Positions 1 through 10,378 of a DNA stretch of 64,000 nucleotides are shown piece after piece (position 1 is the first letter of the stretch; every line of letters begins with the position of its first letter). The notes under the pieces are model-generated. The model made no database searches, was not told where the DNA came from, and saw nothing but the letters and a program-made list of their open reading frames with translations. This DNA comes from Neoceratodus forsteri (taxonomy: Eukaryota > Chordata > Ceratodontiformes > Ceratodontidae), in NCBI GenBank assembly GCA_016271365.2, contig CM057449.1, positions 1,565,024,501 through 1,565,088,500 on the forward strand. The letters run 5' to 3'. The position numbers were made by a program, and so were the translations under genes.

Positions 1-1106
1 AGAGTTCTCCAGCAGCCCTCCAACTGGTGCCCTCTGTCCCCACAGGGAGTCCCAAAAACCAGGCACCCACCACTGTAGCCATCTAGACCAGTCTACAATC
101 TGTCACTCTCGTCTGACAATTGAACCAGAATAGCAAGTTCCACAGCGGTTTGCACCACTCCAGGAATTCCAATGGATTCTCCCCAGGCCAGTCTCCAGGC
201 GACAGCACAAACGGCAGCCAACCAAATGATGTTAAAAATACTGCCGTAGTATTCCAGAAGGGGGAATTGATAACCCAAAAAACTACTGACTGTCTCAAGA
301 ATCCAGATGCATTCTGTTCTGAAATTCAGAGCACCGCTGCAATATATCCCAACAAAAGCGGTGCCAGGGGAGAACCGCCAGATGTGTCCAGACTCTAGCG
401 ACAATCCCAAAACTGCCAGAGACCCAGATCCCGGCAACAGCCAAGGGTCAGCCAAACCACAGTCAAAAGCACCCCGGGCACCAACAGTACACTCCAGGCG
501 GGCAATACATAAGCCCCAAAAAATATATACAGTGAATGTTCATGAAGAGGATTCACATTATCCACTCTAACTTCCTCTCACCAATCAGCGCCCCATCGCT
601 ACCATTCTTCATATACTTTTAGACGCTCTGCAGCACTGCCCCCCCCCCCACGATGTTCTCCACCATCTCTCAGCTCCACCACTGTACTGCAGTTCTCTAT
701 ATACTTCACACGCTTTCAGGCAATTGATCTCTCCACCCCTTCCCGATTCCTCCCCTCACCTCCTTCCACTTCCCATACTTTACAGTACTTACTCTGCACC
801 GCTTCTCTCCCCTACCATCTGTGACCCCCTGTCCTACCACTTTCAGCACTACATCACATTACCCTCTGTGTTTCACTTCCTCTCTGTTTTCCCTCCTCTG
901 TCTCTTACTCTCAGCCCTAAAATTCTGCTGTTATCTCTATACATTAACCAATCTCAGCACTTGCTTTCCACCCTTTCTTCTGCCCCATCTCGGCCCCCCC
1001 CATCCTCCAGTACTTGATACATTTTTGCAGCTGTGCGTCGCCCGCTCTCTTACCCTCCCTGATCTCTACTCTTCCAGAACTGTGACATTCATCACCATCA
1101 TTCACA
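1..1106. other. Unassigned DNA, pyrimidine-rich from about 600
   Basis: No gene is recognisable. Short open frames at 83-570 have no familiar motif and run on both strands, so they look like chance. From about 600 to 1020 the + strand is strongly C/T-rich with a C run near 641. It resembles in composition the 5' region of the L2-like LINE at 49.3-50.1 kb, so it could be a relic of that family; this is inference from base composition only. DIRS element A begins directly after it. Confidence 0.4.
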
Positions 1107-1272
1107 TTCTAGGGACATGGATATGTTGTTCATCCACACTCATTGGCAGTATCCTTGCCGCTTTAAATCTTGCCGGAAGGTCTTCAAGCTTGCTCCTCCC
1201 ACCCACCCGGGTGGTATAACTCTCGGCTCCGCCCCATGACGTCAGATCTTCCTTACCGCTTGGAAGCTCAGG
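1107..1272 (+). repeat. Left inverted terminal repeat of DIRS A, with promoter-like motifs
   Basis: It pairs with 6654-6815 in reverse complement almost throughout, from the first bases to the shared block gctcaggtt at its inner edge. The outermost bases differ between the two ends: ctagggacatgg here against ctaggaatggta at the right end. A perfect CRE-type palindrome tgacgtca lies at 1237-1244 just after a GC-box-like run ctccgcccc. Left repeats of DIRS elements are expected to hold the promoter, so these are plausible promoter elements; no experiment supports this here. Element B has tgacgcca at the matching site. Confidence 0.85.
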
Positions 1273-1379
1273 TTCCCTCCTTAACGCTCTGCGTTTGTGA
1301 CTGGTTCCTATTTCTCCGTTTGCGGATTTAAAATAAAATTTTGCAAAAGACTTCAGTCTTCTATCCCTCGCAGGCTGCG

Positions 1380-3615
1380 ATGGACCAATCGACTCCCGGT
1401 TTGGAGATGCCCATGCGGACAGAAGATGTCTCGACGGATCCACACTCACGTGTGTCTACTGCTTAGGCCTTGAGCACGACCCGCAGGCTTGCGACCTGTG
1501 CTCATCTTTCTCGACCTCGTCCTCGAGAACCGTGCTGCCCGTGCAACTGGGCCGAAGCGTTTCCCTCGGTGAAGTCCAAGGAGGCCCGGTTGGCGGTGTC
1601 CCTGGCGGAGCTCAGCGGATCAGCTCGGCGGATGGTACGCCCTCGAAGAGGAGGCGCGGCGGGCGTGTCTTCCTCGACGCTGCATTTATCCGCTCTCTGG
1701 GTTCTTCCTACGGCTTCTTTTAAGGAGCTTTGTCTGTCCCTCTCCACTAAAGGAGAAGGGCCTGCGTCTGCTGGACCTTATTCTCGGTCCAAAAGAGGAC
1801 AGGGGTGAATCCCTCCGTCGGCGCTCTTGGGGCGGAAAGGTCCCTCTCCCGGGCCGTCGGCCGATCCGACCGCTCGGCTTGACCACTGGCCTCACAGTGT
1901 CCCGTCAGGTCAGTTGACGAGACTCCACCGATGAAGTCGAGATTTTTTCTCGACCCATTAGACGGAGCTGTCGCCTTTAGCAGCGAATTCCCCCTCTCCG
2001 GTTCCCCGGGAGGTTGAGATCCGTGGGCTCGCCTGTGCCTCCGGTTCCAGAGCCCTCGGATGGACCATCCGAGCTGAAGAGTGCGGTTCTGGCGACACCT
2101 CCCGCACCGACCGGAATTCCGGGACTCTCGGTCTCGGTCTCGGACCTCTTGAGCGGTCCAGCCGATCCCACCGTCATAAGCGGTCGGTCTCGGCACACAT
2201 GATGGCGGCGTCGCCCGTCTCGTCCTCCTCCTCCCGGATGAGGGAGGCTTCGGCGTAAATTCAATCGACGATCACGAGACCTTATGTTTAACAGCTCCTC
2301 CTGGCGGGGAATAAGCCGACTCCGTCGCCGAGCCATTAAGTAACTGTCACGGGCAGCCGACACAACCTCGACTTATCCGAGGACCTATACCCAGGCGGTT
2401 GTTGGCCAAAACCAGCTGCTCCACCGATTCCGGTGGAACCTCCGCCTCCACAGCCACCAATTGGGGCTCCGACCAAGGATTCTCGGTCGGCTAAGGGTCT
2501 ACCCGTCGGCTGTCAGTTACCCTCACTCCCGACCGACCTCGGCAGGTGAAGGGTGGCTCAGGCCAGAGGCAGCTCTTGAGGACTCTTCCGAGTCGAAGAT
2601 GATTCCTCCTTTTCTCCAAGCGACTGGACTTGGAGTCTTCAGGAGGTCAGTCAATGGGCGATAGCCCGTCGTCCTTCCTAGGACTGCTTCGGCTCATCTC
2701 GAGTCTACGGGATGGAGCTCGAACCCGTTCCAAGCAGGCCAGGTATCCCCTCACGGAATTCTGGACCAGAGATTCTCCGACGGAGGCCTTTCGGTGGCCG
2801 AGGCCATAGTGGGTCCGGCACTGGAACTTTGGCAGCGCCCTGCTTCCTGCCCTCGCCTTTGGCCAGGATGGCCAGGAAGTATCACGTTCCCTACCGGTTC
2901 CCTGTCCGGTTTTGAACACCCTCTGCTGAGGGGTTGGTTACCGACAGCGTTTTCCGGCGCGCCCGGCAGCGCCAGGATGTGGACAAACCTCCTGACAAGG
3001 GTCAGAAAGTGGACTATGTCGAGGCGAAAGTCTCGCTTCGTCCTCTCTTGGCCTTCGTCAGGCCAGTTTGGCGTCCTCATGGCACATTTTCTCATGCCCT
3101 GTTGGGCTCCTGGATGAGGTCATCCCTCATCTTCCCGCCGATCTGCAGACTACGGTTAAGCAGGTGCGGGACCAGGGCAGGACAGTGGCCAAACAGCAGC
3201 TCCAGACTGCTTTGGATATGAGGGACTCATGTGCCAGATCGGTGGCGGCGCAGTGGCTGTCGTCGGTGGGCTTGGCTGAGGATATCCACCTTTACTCGGA
3301 TACCCAGCACAAGTTGGCGGATGTTCCCTTTTGGGGACTGACCTCTTGACCCTGGGGTGGAAGGTCACCTGCAGAGGATCGAGAGTCAATGCCACCTTGG
3401 ACTCGGTCTCTTCCGCTCAGAAGGACAAGGCCGCAAACCACAGCCTAAGCCCTTTCGTCCTTCTGTGCCCAGCGCGCCCGGCCCAGCAACGTCAGGGCCA
3501 GCAGGCTCGGCCTTGGCATCCCAAACCCAAGCCGCCGGCTTCCTCTAACAGGAGGCAGGGAGGAAAGGGCCCAGGAGGTCCCTCGGCCGGTCCCTCCTCC
3601 AAGCCTGCCCAGTGA
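1380..3615 (+). pseudogene. DIRS A gag-like ORF1, broken
   Basis: The start is the ATG at 1380, matched by an equivalent ATG at 58,688 in element B. Near the N-terminus a zinc-binding motif CVYCLGLEHDPQACDLC (about 1451-1501) has the C-x2-C, H, C-x2-C spacing shared with elements B and C. The middle is Ser/Pro/Arg-rich and low complexity. The C-terminal third (about 2700-3350) holds the block conserved between A and B around DLQTTVKQVRDQG and KQQLQTALD. The frame ends at the stop after KPAQ near 3615, as in B. Several frameshifts and stops split it. The product would be a nucleic-acid-binding, particle-forming protein by analogy with other DIRS ORF1 proteins. Confidence 0.75.
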
Positions 3616-3626
3616 CGAGCTGAGGG

Positions 3627-5080
3627 GTGTCGCCCCATCCCGTCACCTTACCCCTAGGTCCCCGTGGAGGCGGCTCAGCACTTCCGTTCCGCCTGGTCGC
3701 TGTTACCACGGACAGGTGGGTCTTAGAGTGGTGGGAAGAGGCCTGCCTCTGGAGTCGAGCAGGCACCACCCTTCCAGAGCCGTCGCCCCTCGAAGCTTGG
3801 GATCCCCAGCCTCACTGGCGGCTCGTCAGGCGACGCCGCTCTCCTCCTCCAGAAGGAGGTGGTAAGAAGGTGGTGGACCCTCCTTCAGACCCAGGGTTTG
3901 TGTCCAGGTACTTCCTGGTTCGAAAGCGGACGGGGGCTGGCGCCCCATTCTCGACCTACGACCTAAACAAGTTCCTAAGGTCTCGAACCTTCAGGATGGT
4001 CACTCTGGCTCAGATAATACCATCCTTGGAGCAGCGTGTGGTTCTGCTCTCTGGACTTGCGGGCCAGCGTTTTCCGTCCCTATCCGTCCGTCTCACCAGA
4101 GATTCCTTCGCTTCGGCGGAAGGATCCTGAGTTCAAGCCATGCCCTTGACTTCTCCAGCTCCCAGGGTCTTCACCAAATGCATGGCAGTGGTGACAGCAT
4201 TCCTCTTGTGGCCTTGAGGTCGGGTGTACCCTTACCTGAGCGACTGGCTGATAGCAGCTCCCTCCAGGAAGGAGCGGAGTGGTCAGAGATCTGGCCCTCA
4301 GGTCTGCTCTCAACTGGGCCTCCTTATCAGCGAGGCCAAGTCGAGACTCGAGCGAAGCAGGTGATTCTATTCATCGGCGCAGCTCGACTCTCTTGAGCCA
4401 GGCGCGGCTCCAGCGGACAGGGCCGAGGTTCTTTCCTCCTTTGCCCGATCATTTCTGGTTGGGCAATTGCGCCCTGCCGGGACTTCCTCGCCTCCTGGGT
4501 CTCATGGCGGCTGCACCAGCGTGGTCCGTTGGGCCTGCTGGAACATCGTCCCCTTCAGTGGGGACTGGCCAGCCAGTGGTCTGGCGCTGCGATCCCTTGG
4601 ACCAGCTTGTGTCGGTGACACAGGGGATGTGGAGCAGCTCTCCAGTGGTGGACCGTTCCAGATCATTTGCAGGAGGGCATCCCGTTCGTCCGCCCGAGCC
4701 GGCGGTCTCTCTATCGACCGATGCCTCTCTGATGGGTTGGGGTGCCCATCTGGGGAACACGGGCTCATGGCCTCTGGTCCCAGGGAGTCGATGCCACATC
4801 AACCTGCTGGAGCTCCGGCGGTCCGCCTAGCTCTCACCGCCTTTGCTCCGTTCCTCGGGGTCAAGTGGTCCGAGTCAGGCGGACAATACCACGACCATGT
4901 ACTATCTGAACCGCCAGGGGCGGGGCCGCGCTCCATGCTTCTATGCAAGGAGCTCTCCGCATTTGGTCACTCGTAGCAGCCTGGGCGGATCTCCTAGCCA
5001 TTCACGTGGCAGGGCCTCCAACACCTGCCGATGCCCTGAGGCGGATAGGGGCTGCATCCACGGTGGTCTCTCCTGCGGAG
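3627..5080 (+). pseudogene. DIRS A reverse transcriptase-RNase H, broken
   Basis: The fingers/palm segment follows gag: YFLVRKRTG and LNKFLRSRTFRMVTLAQIIPSLE, continuing in shifted frames to the active-site loop, which reads YLSD at 4233-4244 instead of the YLDD present in elements B and C, so the first catalytic Asp is lost. RNase H follows at about 4700-5060 with STDASLMGWGAHLG (first Asp kept), a damaged ELR helix, and the region of the second Asp near YYLNRQG. At least four frame changes are needed to read it through. RT and RNase H would turn element RNA into cDNA. The copy cannot be active. Confidence 0.82.
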
Positions 5081-5466
5081 GTAGTACAGCATCTGTTCTC
5101 CCTTTGGGGCACACCTCAGGTGGACCTGTTTGCCTCCATGGAGAGCGAGCTGAGTCTGTTCCATGCCGCCCCCTCAGCAGGGCTCGCTGCAGGGGATGCC
5201 TTCTCGAGGCAATGGACCCGGGCCTCTTTTCGCCTTTCCCCATTTCCTTGATCCACAAGGTGCTTCTCAAGGCGAGGAGGGACAAGGCGCAGGTGATTCT
5301 GATAGCCCCAGACTGGCCTCGCCAGTTCTGGTACCAGATCTCCTCAGTCTCAGCTCCAGGACTCCATGGCAGCTTCCAGCTCGCCGGACCTGCTCTCAGT
5401 CAATCAGGGAAGGTGTTCCATCCGGACCTTCAATCCCTGCACCTGGACCTGGTTCCTGGCGGCTAG
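5080..5466 (+). pseudogene. DIRS A Dam-like methylase-type domain, broken
   Basis: After RNase H comes LFSLWGTPQVDLFAS, then a frame change, LIHKVLLKARRDKAQ and VILIAPDWPRQFWY, ending at a stop near 5466. This order and the APDWPRQ-type motif are typical of the domain downstream of RNase H in DIRS elements that is usually annotated as an N6-adenine-methylase-like domain. Its role in the cycle is not established. It is interrupted by at least one frameshift; element B has the better copy. Confidence 0.65.
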
Positions 5467-6420
5467 AGTTCCAGGCCTTGGGTCTTTCCGACGAGGTCCT
5501 CAATGTAGTTGAGGCGTCCCGTGAAGTCGACCAGAAAATGCTATGCCTTCAAATGGAAAAGGTTTTCCATTTGGTGTCAGAACAAGGGCTTGGACCCTTC
5601 CTCCTGTTCCTTGGCAAGCATCTTGGACTATTTATGGTCCCTTTAGTCAAGGGCTTAGGTCGATGACCCTAAGGGGTGCACCTGGCAGCCATCTCTGCTT
5701 ACAGGCGCGGGCAGGGAAGCAGTCGATGGCGCAGGAGAAGGGGTCTGGCGCTTTTCAAAGGCCTTGATCACATTTCCTCCAGTCAGGGAACCCCACCTCC
5801 GTGGGATCTACTGCTGGTACTGGCAAAGCTCATGGGCAAGCCATTCGAACCAATGCACAGGTGTGCTCTCTCTACCTGTCGTGGAAGACCGCCTTCTTGG
5901 TGGCTATCACGTCAGCCAGAAGGATGGGAGAGCTCCAGGCGCTTTCCATAGTCTCCTTACCTGGTCTTCCACAGGGACAAGGTTGTCCTGCGCCCCACCC
6001 GAAATTCCTTCCGAAGGTGGTGTCGGAGTTTCACCTTAACCAGGTGTTGACTCTGCCGGTGTTCTACCCCAATCACACCTCGGAGGCGAATACAGGCTCC
6101 ATACTCTGGACCCTAGAAGGCGCTCGCTTATTATAAGGAGCGCCGGCTGAAAGTCGGGAGAGGTTCGCCAGCTGTTTGTCACCTACGCTGAAGCCGCATC
6201 TGGCAGACCTGCAGCCAAGCGGGACGTAAGCAGGTGGGTAACCTCCTGCATAGATCTCTGCTATAAGTTGGCGGGCATGGAGCCTCCCAGAGGATAAGGC
6301 TCATTCACCGCCATACTGCTGCAGTGGCTGCTTCCAGGGACGTCCCTATCCAGGAAATCTGCAGGGCTGCTACCTGGAAGTCAGCAAACACCTTCATTAC
6401 CCTACCACATCGACCTTGAG
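5467..6420 (+). pseudogene. DIRS A tyrosine recombinase, broken
   Basis: The N-terminal DNA-binding part reads in pieces (LGLSDEVLNVVEASR, then an altered core-binding region around 5520-5700). The catalytic part has WKTAFLVAITSARRMGELQAL with the first catalytic Arg (about 5880-5940), then FLPKVVSEFHLNQVLTLPVFYPNHTSEA, and a damaged HxxR box near 6295 where the HSTRHT of element B is shortened. The end carries CRAATWKSANTF followed by the region of the nucleophilic Tyr. The enzyme would integrate the circular cDNA. Comparison with 62,877-63,850 in element B shows deletions and stops. Confidence 0.8.
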
Positions 6421-6523
6421 TCACGCTGGGATGCTGGTTTTGGAGCCTCAGTTCTCAGTCTCTTTCCCAAGTAAGTATTGGGGTGTGCGTCTTGCCTCCT
6501 CCTCCCGGAGAACTGCTAGGAGT

Positions 6524-6625
6524 CTGCCAATGAGTGTGGATGAACAACATATCCATGTCCCTAGAAATACAGGTTACTCACCTGTAACAGGAGTTCTAGG
6601 AATGGTATATGTTGTTCATCCACAC
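6524..6625 (+). repeat. Internal complementary region (ICR) of DIRS A
   Basis: Bases 6524-6566 are the exact reverse complement of the left outer end 1107-1149 (43 bp), and 6567-6625 are the exact reverse complement of the right outer end 6783-6841 (59 bp). The homology stops abruptly at both edges. The two end versions differ from each other, yet the ICR holds both, joined head to head, as a circle junction would be. In DIRS elements the ICR serves as template to complete the ends of the cDNA during circle formation. Confidence 0.95.
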
Positions 6626-6653
6626 CATCCCTCGACCTCCCGGCCCGGCGCAC

Positions 6654-6841
6654 AACCTGAGCTTTCAGCGGGCAGATCTACGCCATGGGGCTGGAGCGAG
6701 AGTTATACCACCCGGTTGGGTGGGAGGAGCAAGCTTGAAGACCTTCCGGCAAGATTTAAAGCGGCAAGGATACTGCCAATGAGTGTGGATGAACAACATA
6801 TACCATTCCTAGAACTCCTGTTACAGGTGAGTAACCTGTAT
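6654..6841 (-). repeat. Right inverted terminal repeat of DIRS A with tail
   Basis: It is the inverted match to 1107-1272 and carries an extra tail of about 26 bp (6816-6841) that the left repeat lacks, as described for the right repeat of DIRS-1. The tail contains tacaggtgagtaacctgta, a small hairpin that also includes a consensus 5' splice-donor sequence CAG|GTGAGT with the cut after 6826. The tail is copied in the ICR. Confidence 0.9.
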
Positions 6842-7540
6842 TTACCTGCTCTCCCTTATTTGCTTTCTGTTACTCCCTTCCCAGTCTCTTCTCCCCGCTA
6901 ACACTGGCATTTTCCCTAGATTACTTTCCCAAACAAGTGGAATGTACTCCAGTACACCTAAACCTAAAGAAATGTATGTGACCAAAAACAATTTGGACAA
7001 TACATTGCTGTTCTGCAAAACAAAATATGACACTACAGTGGTAATATATACTTCATTTGGCACACACATTTGTCGTACATTCATAGTATTGACAGGCTGA
7101 GTTAGATTTGGTACATTAGTTTATACAATGAATTGTTAACATTAAAATAAAAATAAATAAAACAACTTTTGGTTTCCTTCAAATTGCTGTATAGAAATTT
7201 AGAATTTCCAGTCTGCATTTCCATCTGGTATGGAGAGTATTAAAAACTAATATGTAGTGGAAATTTCCATTGACGGGTATCTGGCTGAAGGAAGACTAAA
7301 TAATTAAAGAAAAAAAATCAACTTCACAACCTTCAGAAGTTTATTACAATTCAAAAGAAGTTTGCAAGCCAGCTTGAATGTGTGTACACTCTTATAAAGG
7401 TAAATAATAGTTCTTAATAACAGTTAATAACTTGATTTGGTTATTTCTGTGGTTACAAATGGGAGCAGCAAGTGGGGAGTCTTAATAAGATTACTTTTAT
7501 ATAAAACTTCCAGAAAAAAGAGCAGGTCGCCTAAATCATG
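6842..7540. other. Unassigned AT-rich DNA
   Basis: The stretch right after DIRS A starts with a pyrimidine-rich run like the one before the element, consistent with one sequence split by the insertion. The rest is AT-rich with a short A/T simple repeat near 7145-7165. No coding capacity or repeat family is recognised. Confidence 0.4.
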
Positions 7541-9260
7541 ATGGAAGAGAGGCCTGGTACATATCCCACCTAGTTCTTCTGTTAAGGAAGGCTTCTTGTC
7601 TGTTTTGTAAATTGAAGGTCATTTGTTCAAATCCCTGGATATGGGAGACCATGTTTTTCCATTCTAATACTGTACGGAGGCCTCCTATAGCCATTTCTTG
7701 TTTTTATTTATAGATAGCTGTCAGACAGATAGACCACAGGTATTTGGCTTCTTTCCCTTCAGTGAAGTAGGGGAGACCAGGAGCAAATTAAGTCAAAGTC
7801 TCTGTTAAGCCAAATATGTCTCTTTTATATGTTGGGTAACCTCTTTCCAAATAATTCTAGGGCAGGACATTGATTGACAACGTGGGCTTGGGATGCTGTT
7901 GTGGTCCCGCTTTTCCTCCAGCATGTCAAGGAGAGAGGAGTTTCTCTCTTAGCAAGGACCTGTGGGACTAGAAAAAACTAACTCTGACCTTCCAGGTAAA
8001 TTCTCTCCAAGTGGGAGAGGAAGTAGTGGACCATGTTACTTGCCATATTCTGGGCCAGGTCCTCTGGCTTAATGCCAACTGTAGGTCTGTTTCCCAGTTT
8101 GTCTTAAGTCTGTCAGACTCGTATGTTTGACTAATAAGGGATTTATATAGAAGGGATATGGCATGCTCTCCTGCTCGGGATGTCCAGATGGATAGAAAGG
8201 GGCGGTCTTACGCAGGTAGCTGGGAGTAGAGTTACCACCTTTTAGGAAGCCCAAAGTGGGACATTTCTTACTGAAACATGATTTTCACAGGACAATATGT
8301 AATCTTGACCAGTGCAACAGACTTGTTTCTCTAAATAATCAGAATTAAGGCGTGGTGGTGGTGGTGGTGGTGGTGGTGTTTTAGTTGGTTCTAGTGTTTT
8401 ACTGTCATTTTATGGTGTTTTTAGTTAAGGTGTTAGTTTTTGCAACATTTAGAGGAAAGTCAGAAAATACATTTTCTGCTATAATGTTAAGGACATTTAG
8501 TATTTTTCATGTTTTTGCATGACACAGCCACAAATCGGGACTGTCCTGTGAAAATCGAGACAGGTGGTAACCCTAGCTGGGAGCAAGATGTCTCCTCTGA
8601 GAAGAATATAGTCCTTAAGTTGATGGTTGTGAAGTAGGTCACTATCACACCATGGAATTTAACTTTCGTCTCCTCAAAGGGTATAACTGACTCCTGTCTC
8701 AAAAGCTGACATGGGGCCGCAGAGTGTACCACGGGTCAACCTTGGCCAGTGCAAAGTCTGGGTTAGAAATGAACCCGGCATGTTTCCAAAAGTGTAGACT
8801 GGCTCTCTTTCTACAGTTTCCCCGGCTCCAACCCCTCAAGATGGCTGTAACCACCTCTGGAAGATTAGGAGAAACAAGTTTTAAATAAGAGGGATTAAAT
8901 AGAGCCAATTGGGGGAGAAGTGCGATGTAGATCTAGTTAGGTCAATGTTTTTCAATGAGCCTTATAGGAGAATTACCCTAGTAATGCTAACCGCATCTGG
9001 GATGCTTGCCAGTAATGAGCTAGATTTGGGAGTGCAACTCCTCCTACTGCCTTGCAGAGGGTCATAACCCGGCTTCTGAGCTGGAATTTTGTATTCTGCC
9101 AAATAAAAGATGGAAATAGTTTTTGCCACTGTAGAAGTTCCTGTTTTGTTATCATGTGAGGAATGGATTGAAAAAAGTAAGGAAGTCTGGGTAATGCATT
9201 TATTTTTAGGGCCTGTGTCCTGGCGTAAACACAAAGTGTGAGTGAGCTTCATCTCGTCAT
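7541..9260 (-). pseudogene. L1/Tx1-like LINE ORF2 C-terminal remnant, 5'-truncated
   Basis: On the - strand from about 9240 downwards the translation gives LKINALPRLPYFFQS in pieces, then WQKLFPSFIWQN, GGVALPNLAHYWQASQMR and further C-terminal text. This is the thumb and post-RT region of L1/Tx1 ORF2, where PRLLYLFQ, SFIW and GGLGLPN-type motifs are typical. The upstream endonuclease and RT core are missing, so the copy is 5'-truncated, as LINEs usually are. The frame is broken by stops, and a MITE has landed inside it at 8227-8575. The 3' limit near 7541 is approximate. Confidence 0.7.
8227..8575. mobile_element. hAT-type MITE with 8 bp target duplication
   Basis: A 349 bp segment starts tagagttaccacct and ends aggtggtaaccctag with its last base at 8575, giving near-perfect terminal inverted repeats TAG(A/G)GTTACCACCT. 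It is flanked by identical 8 bp copies of gctgggag (8219-8226 and 8576-8583). An 8 bp duplication with short inverted ends points to the hAT superfamily. It has no coding capacity and contains a GGT microsatellite (about 8352-8378). It sits inside the L1-like remnant, so it is the younger insertion. Confidence 0.85.
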
Positions 9261-10012
9261 GTCAGTCTTCAGGGTTGTTATCAGGGGGGTATAATTTAGA
9301 TTATGAACTGGAGATCGTAAATATGGGAAGCTGATTGGCTGGAGGCGTTTTGAAGCCGTGGCGATATTGAGCTACATCATCCGGCTGAAAGCCTCCAACC
9401 ATAACCTCATGAACAGAAATTCCTCTGACAGCTGCATTTCCCCCCATTCGTTACATGCCTTACCTCGTGCAACTGTGCCCACTGCCTCTGGAAAGACAGA
9501 CCAAGTTCCCCAACACGGGCATCTGTTTAAAAAAAAAAAAATAAAATAAAATAAAAAAATTAAAGTCACTCATTCCTCCTCACATAGCCCTCCGGAAGAC
9601 ATACCGCAAGGCAGAAAACATGCAGCGTGGCATCAGGCACTCGAGCAACTCCCCTCAAAACTAAAAAGCAACCCCAAAACTGTCCACACCGGGTGTGTGT
9701 GTGTGTGTGTGTGTGTATACACCTGTTTAATTGCTCGCTCCCACTGCCACCAGATCTGTTTCACAAAAAGAAATAAATACAATCCATCTTCACCCAGCAT
9801 GACCAGGTCAAATGGAAGGAGCACACAGTGCTGGGATGTGAGAGTTCAGAGCAGCACCTCTTCAACCAACTCCACTTAGAACAACGCCACCTGCTACCTA
9901 GGGAATTATAGAAACTTTTTTCTGAAAAGATACTCCTCCAGCACTCTAAAATAGCAATTTTAAAAACATTTTAAACATTTGTTTTGCATTTTGTACTGCT
10001 AAAACGTATAAG
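9261..10012. other. Unassigned DNA with simple repeats
   Basis: No gene or element is recognised. It holds an A-rich tract (9530-9560, A12 then aaaat units), which could be the tail of a degraded retroelement, and a GT microsatellite at about 9692-9717. Confidence 0.4.
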
Positions 10013-10378
10013 CATAGAAACATAGAATTTGACGGTAGATAAGGACCGCTTGGCCTACCTAGTCTGCCCATTTTCCTACCTAACAGATAAGCGGCAGATC
10101 CTAGTTAACCAACAGCTTACTTCCTCCTACCCCATTAGGACTGCCTCTATGCGTCCCATGCATTCTTGAATTCCCCACTGTTCTTGACTCCACGACCTCC
10201 TCAGGAGGCTGTTCCATGCATCCACAACCCTCTCTGTGAAAAATACTTCCTCACATTACCTCTGAGACGTCCCCCTCTATCTTCAAATTGTGCGCCCTTG
10301 TTCTTGCACATCTCTTTTTCTGAAAAATGCTACCCCCTTGGACTTTGTTGATTCCCTTGAGGTACTTGAAAGTTTCTA

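Larger units (their letters stand above)
1107..6841 (+). mobile_element. DIRS-type tyrosine-recombinase retrotransposon, element A
   Basis: Seen: inverted terminal repeats at 1107-1272 and 6654-6841; between them gag-like, RT-RNase H, methylase-like and tyrosine-recombinase coding remnants in that order on +; and a 102 bp internal complementary region at 6524-6625 made of the reverse complements of the two outer ends. This is the defining architecture of DIRS elements, which copy through RNA and integrate a circular cDNA by a tyrosine recombinase, leaving no target duplication; none is seen here. Length is about 5.7 kb, usual for the group. All reading frames are interrupted and the RT active site is altered, so it is a dead copy. 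It belongs to the same family as element B at the far end of the window. Confidence 0.93.

Noticed and set aside
83..570. Several overlapping 70-120 codon frames on both strands
   Set aside because: No motif, no start context, and overlap on opposite strands; chance frames.
1747..2363. Arg/Glu-rich frames on the - strand within DIRS A gag
   Set aside because: Shadow frames of GC-rich low-complexity gag; the same pattern appears opposite the gag of element B.
1107..6841. LTR retrotransposon or endogenous retrovirus
   Set aside because: Terminal repeats are inverted, not direct; there is no protease or retroviral integrase text, and a tyrosine recombinase follows RNase H.
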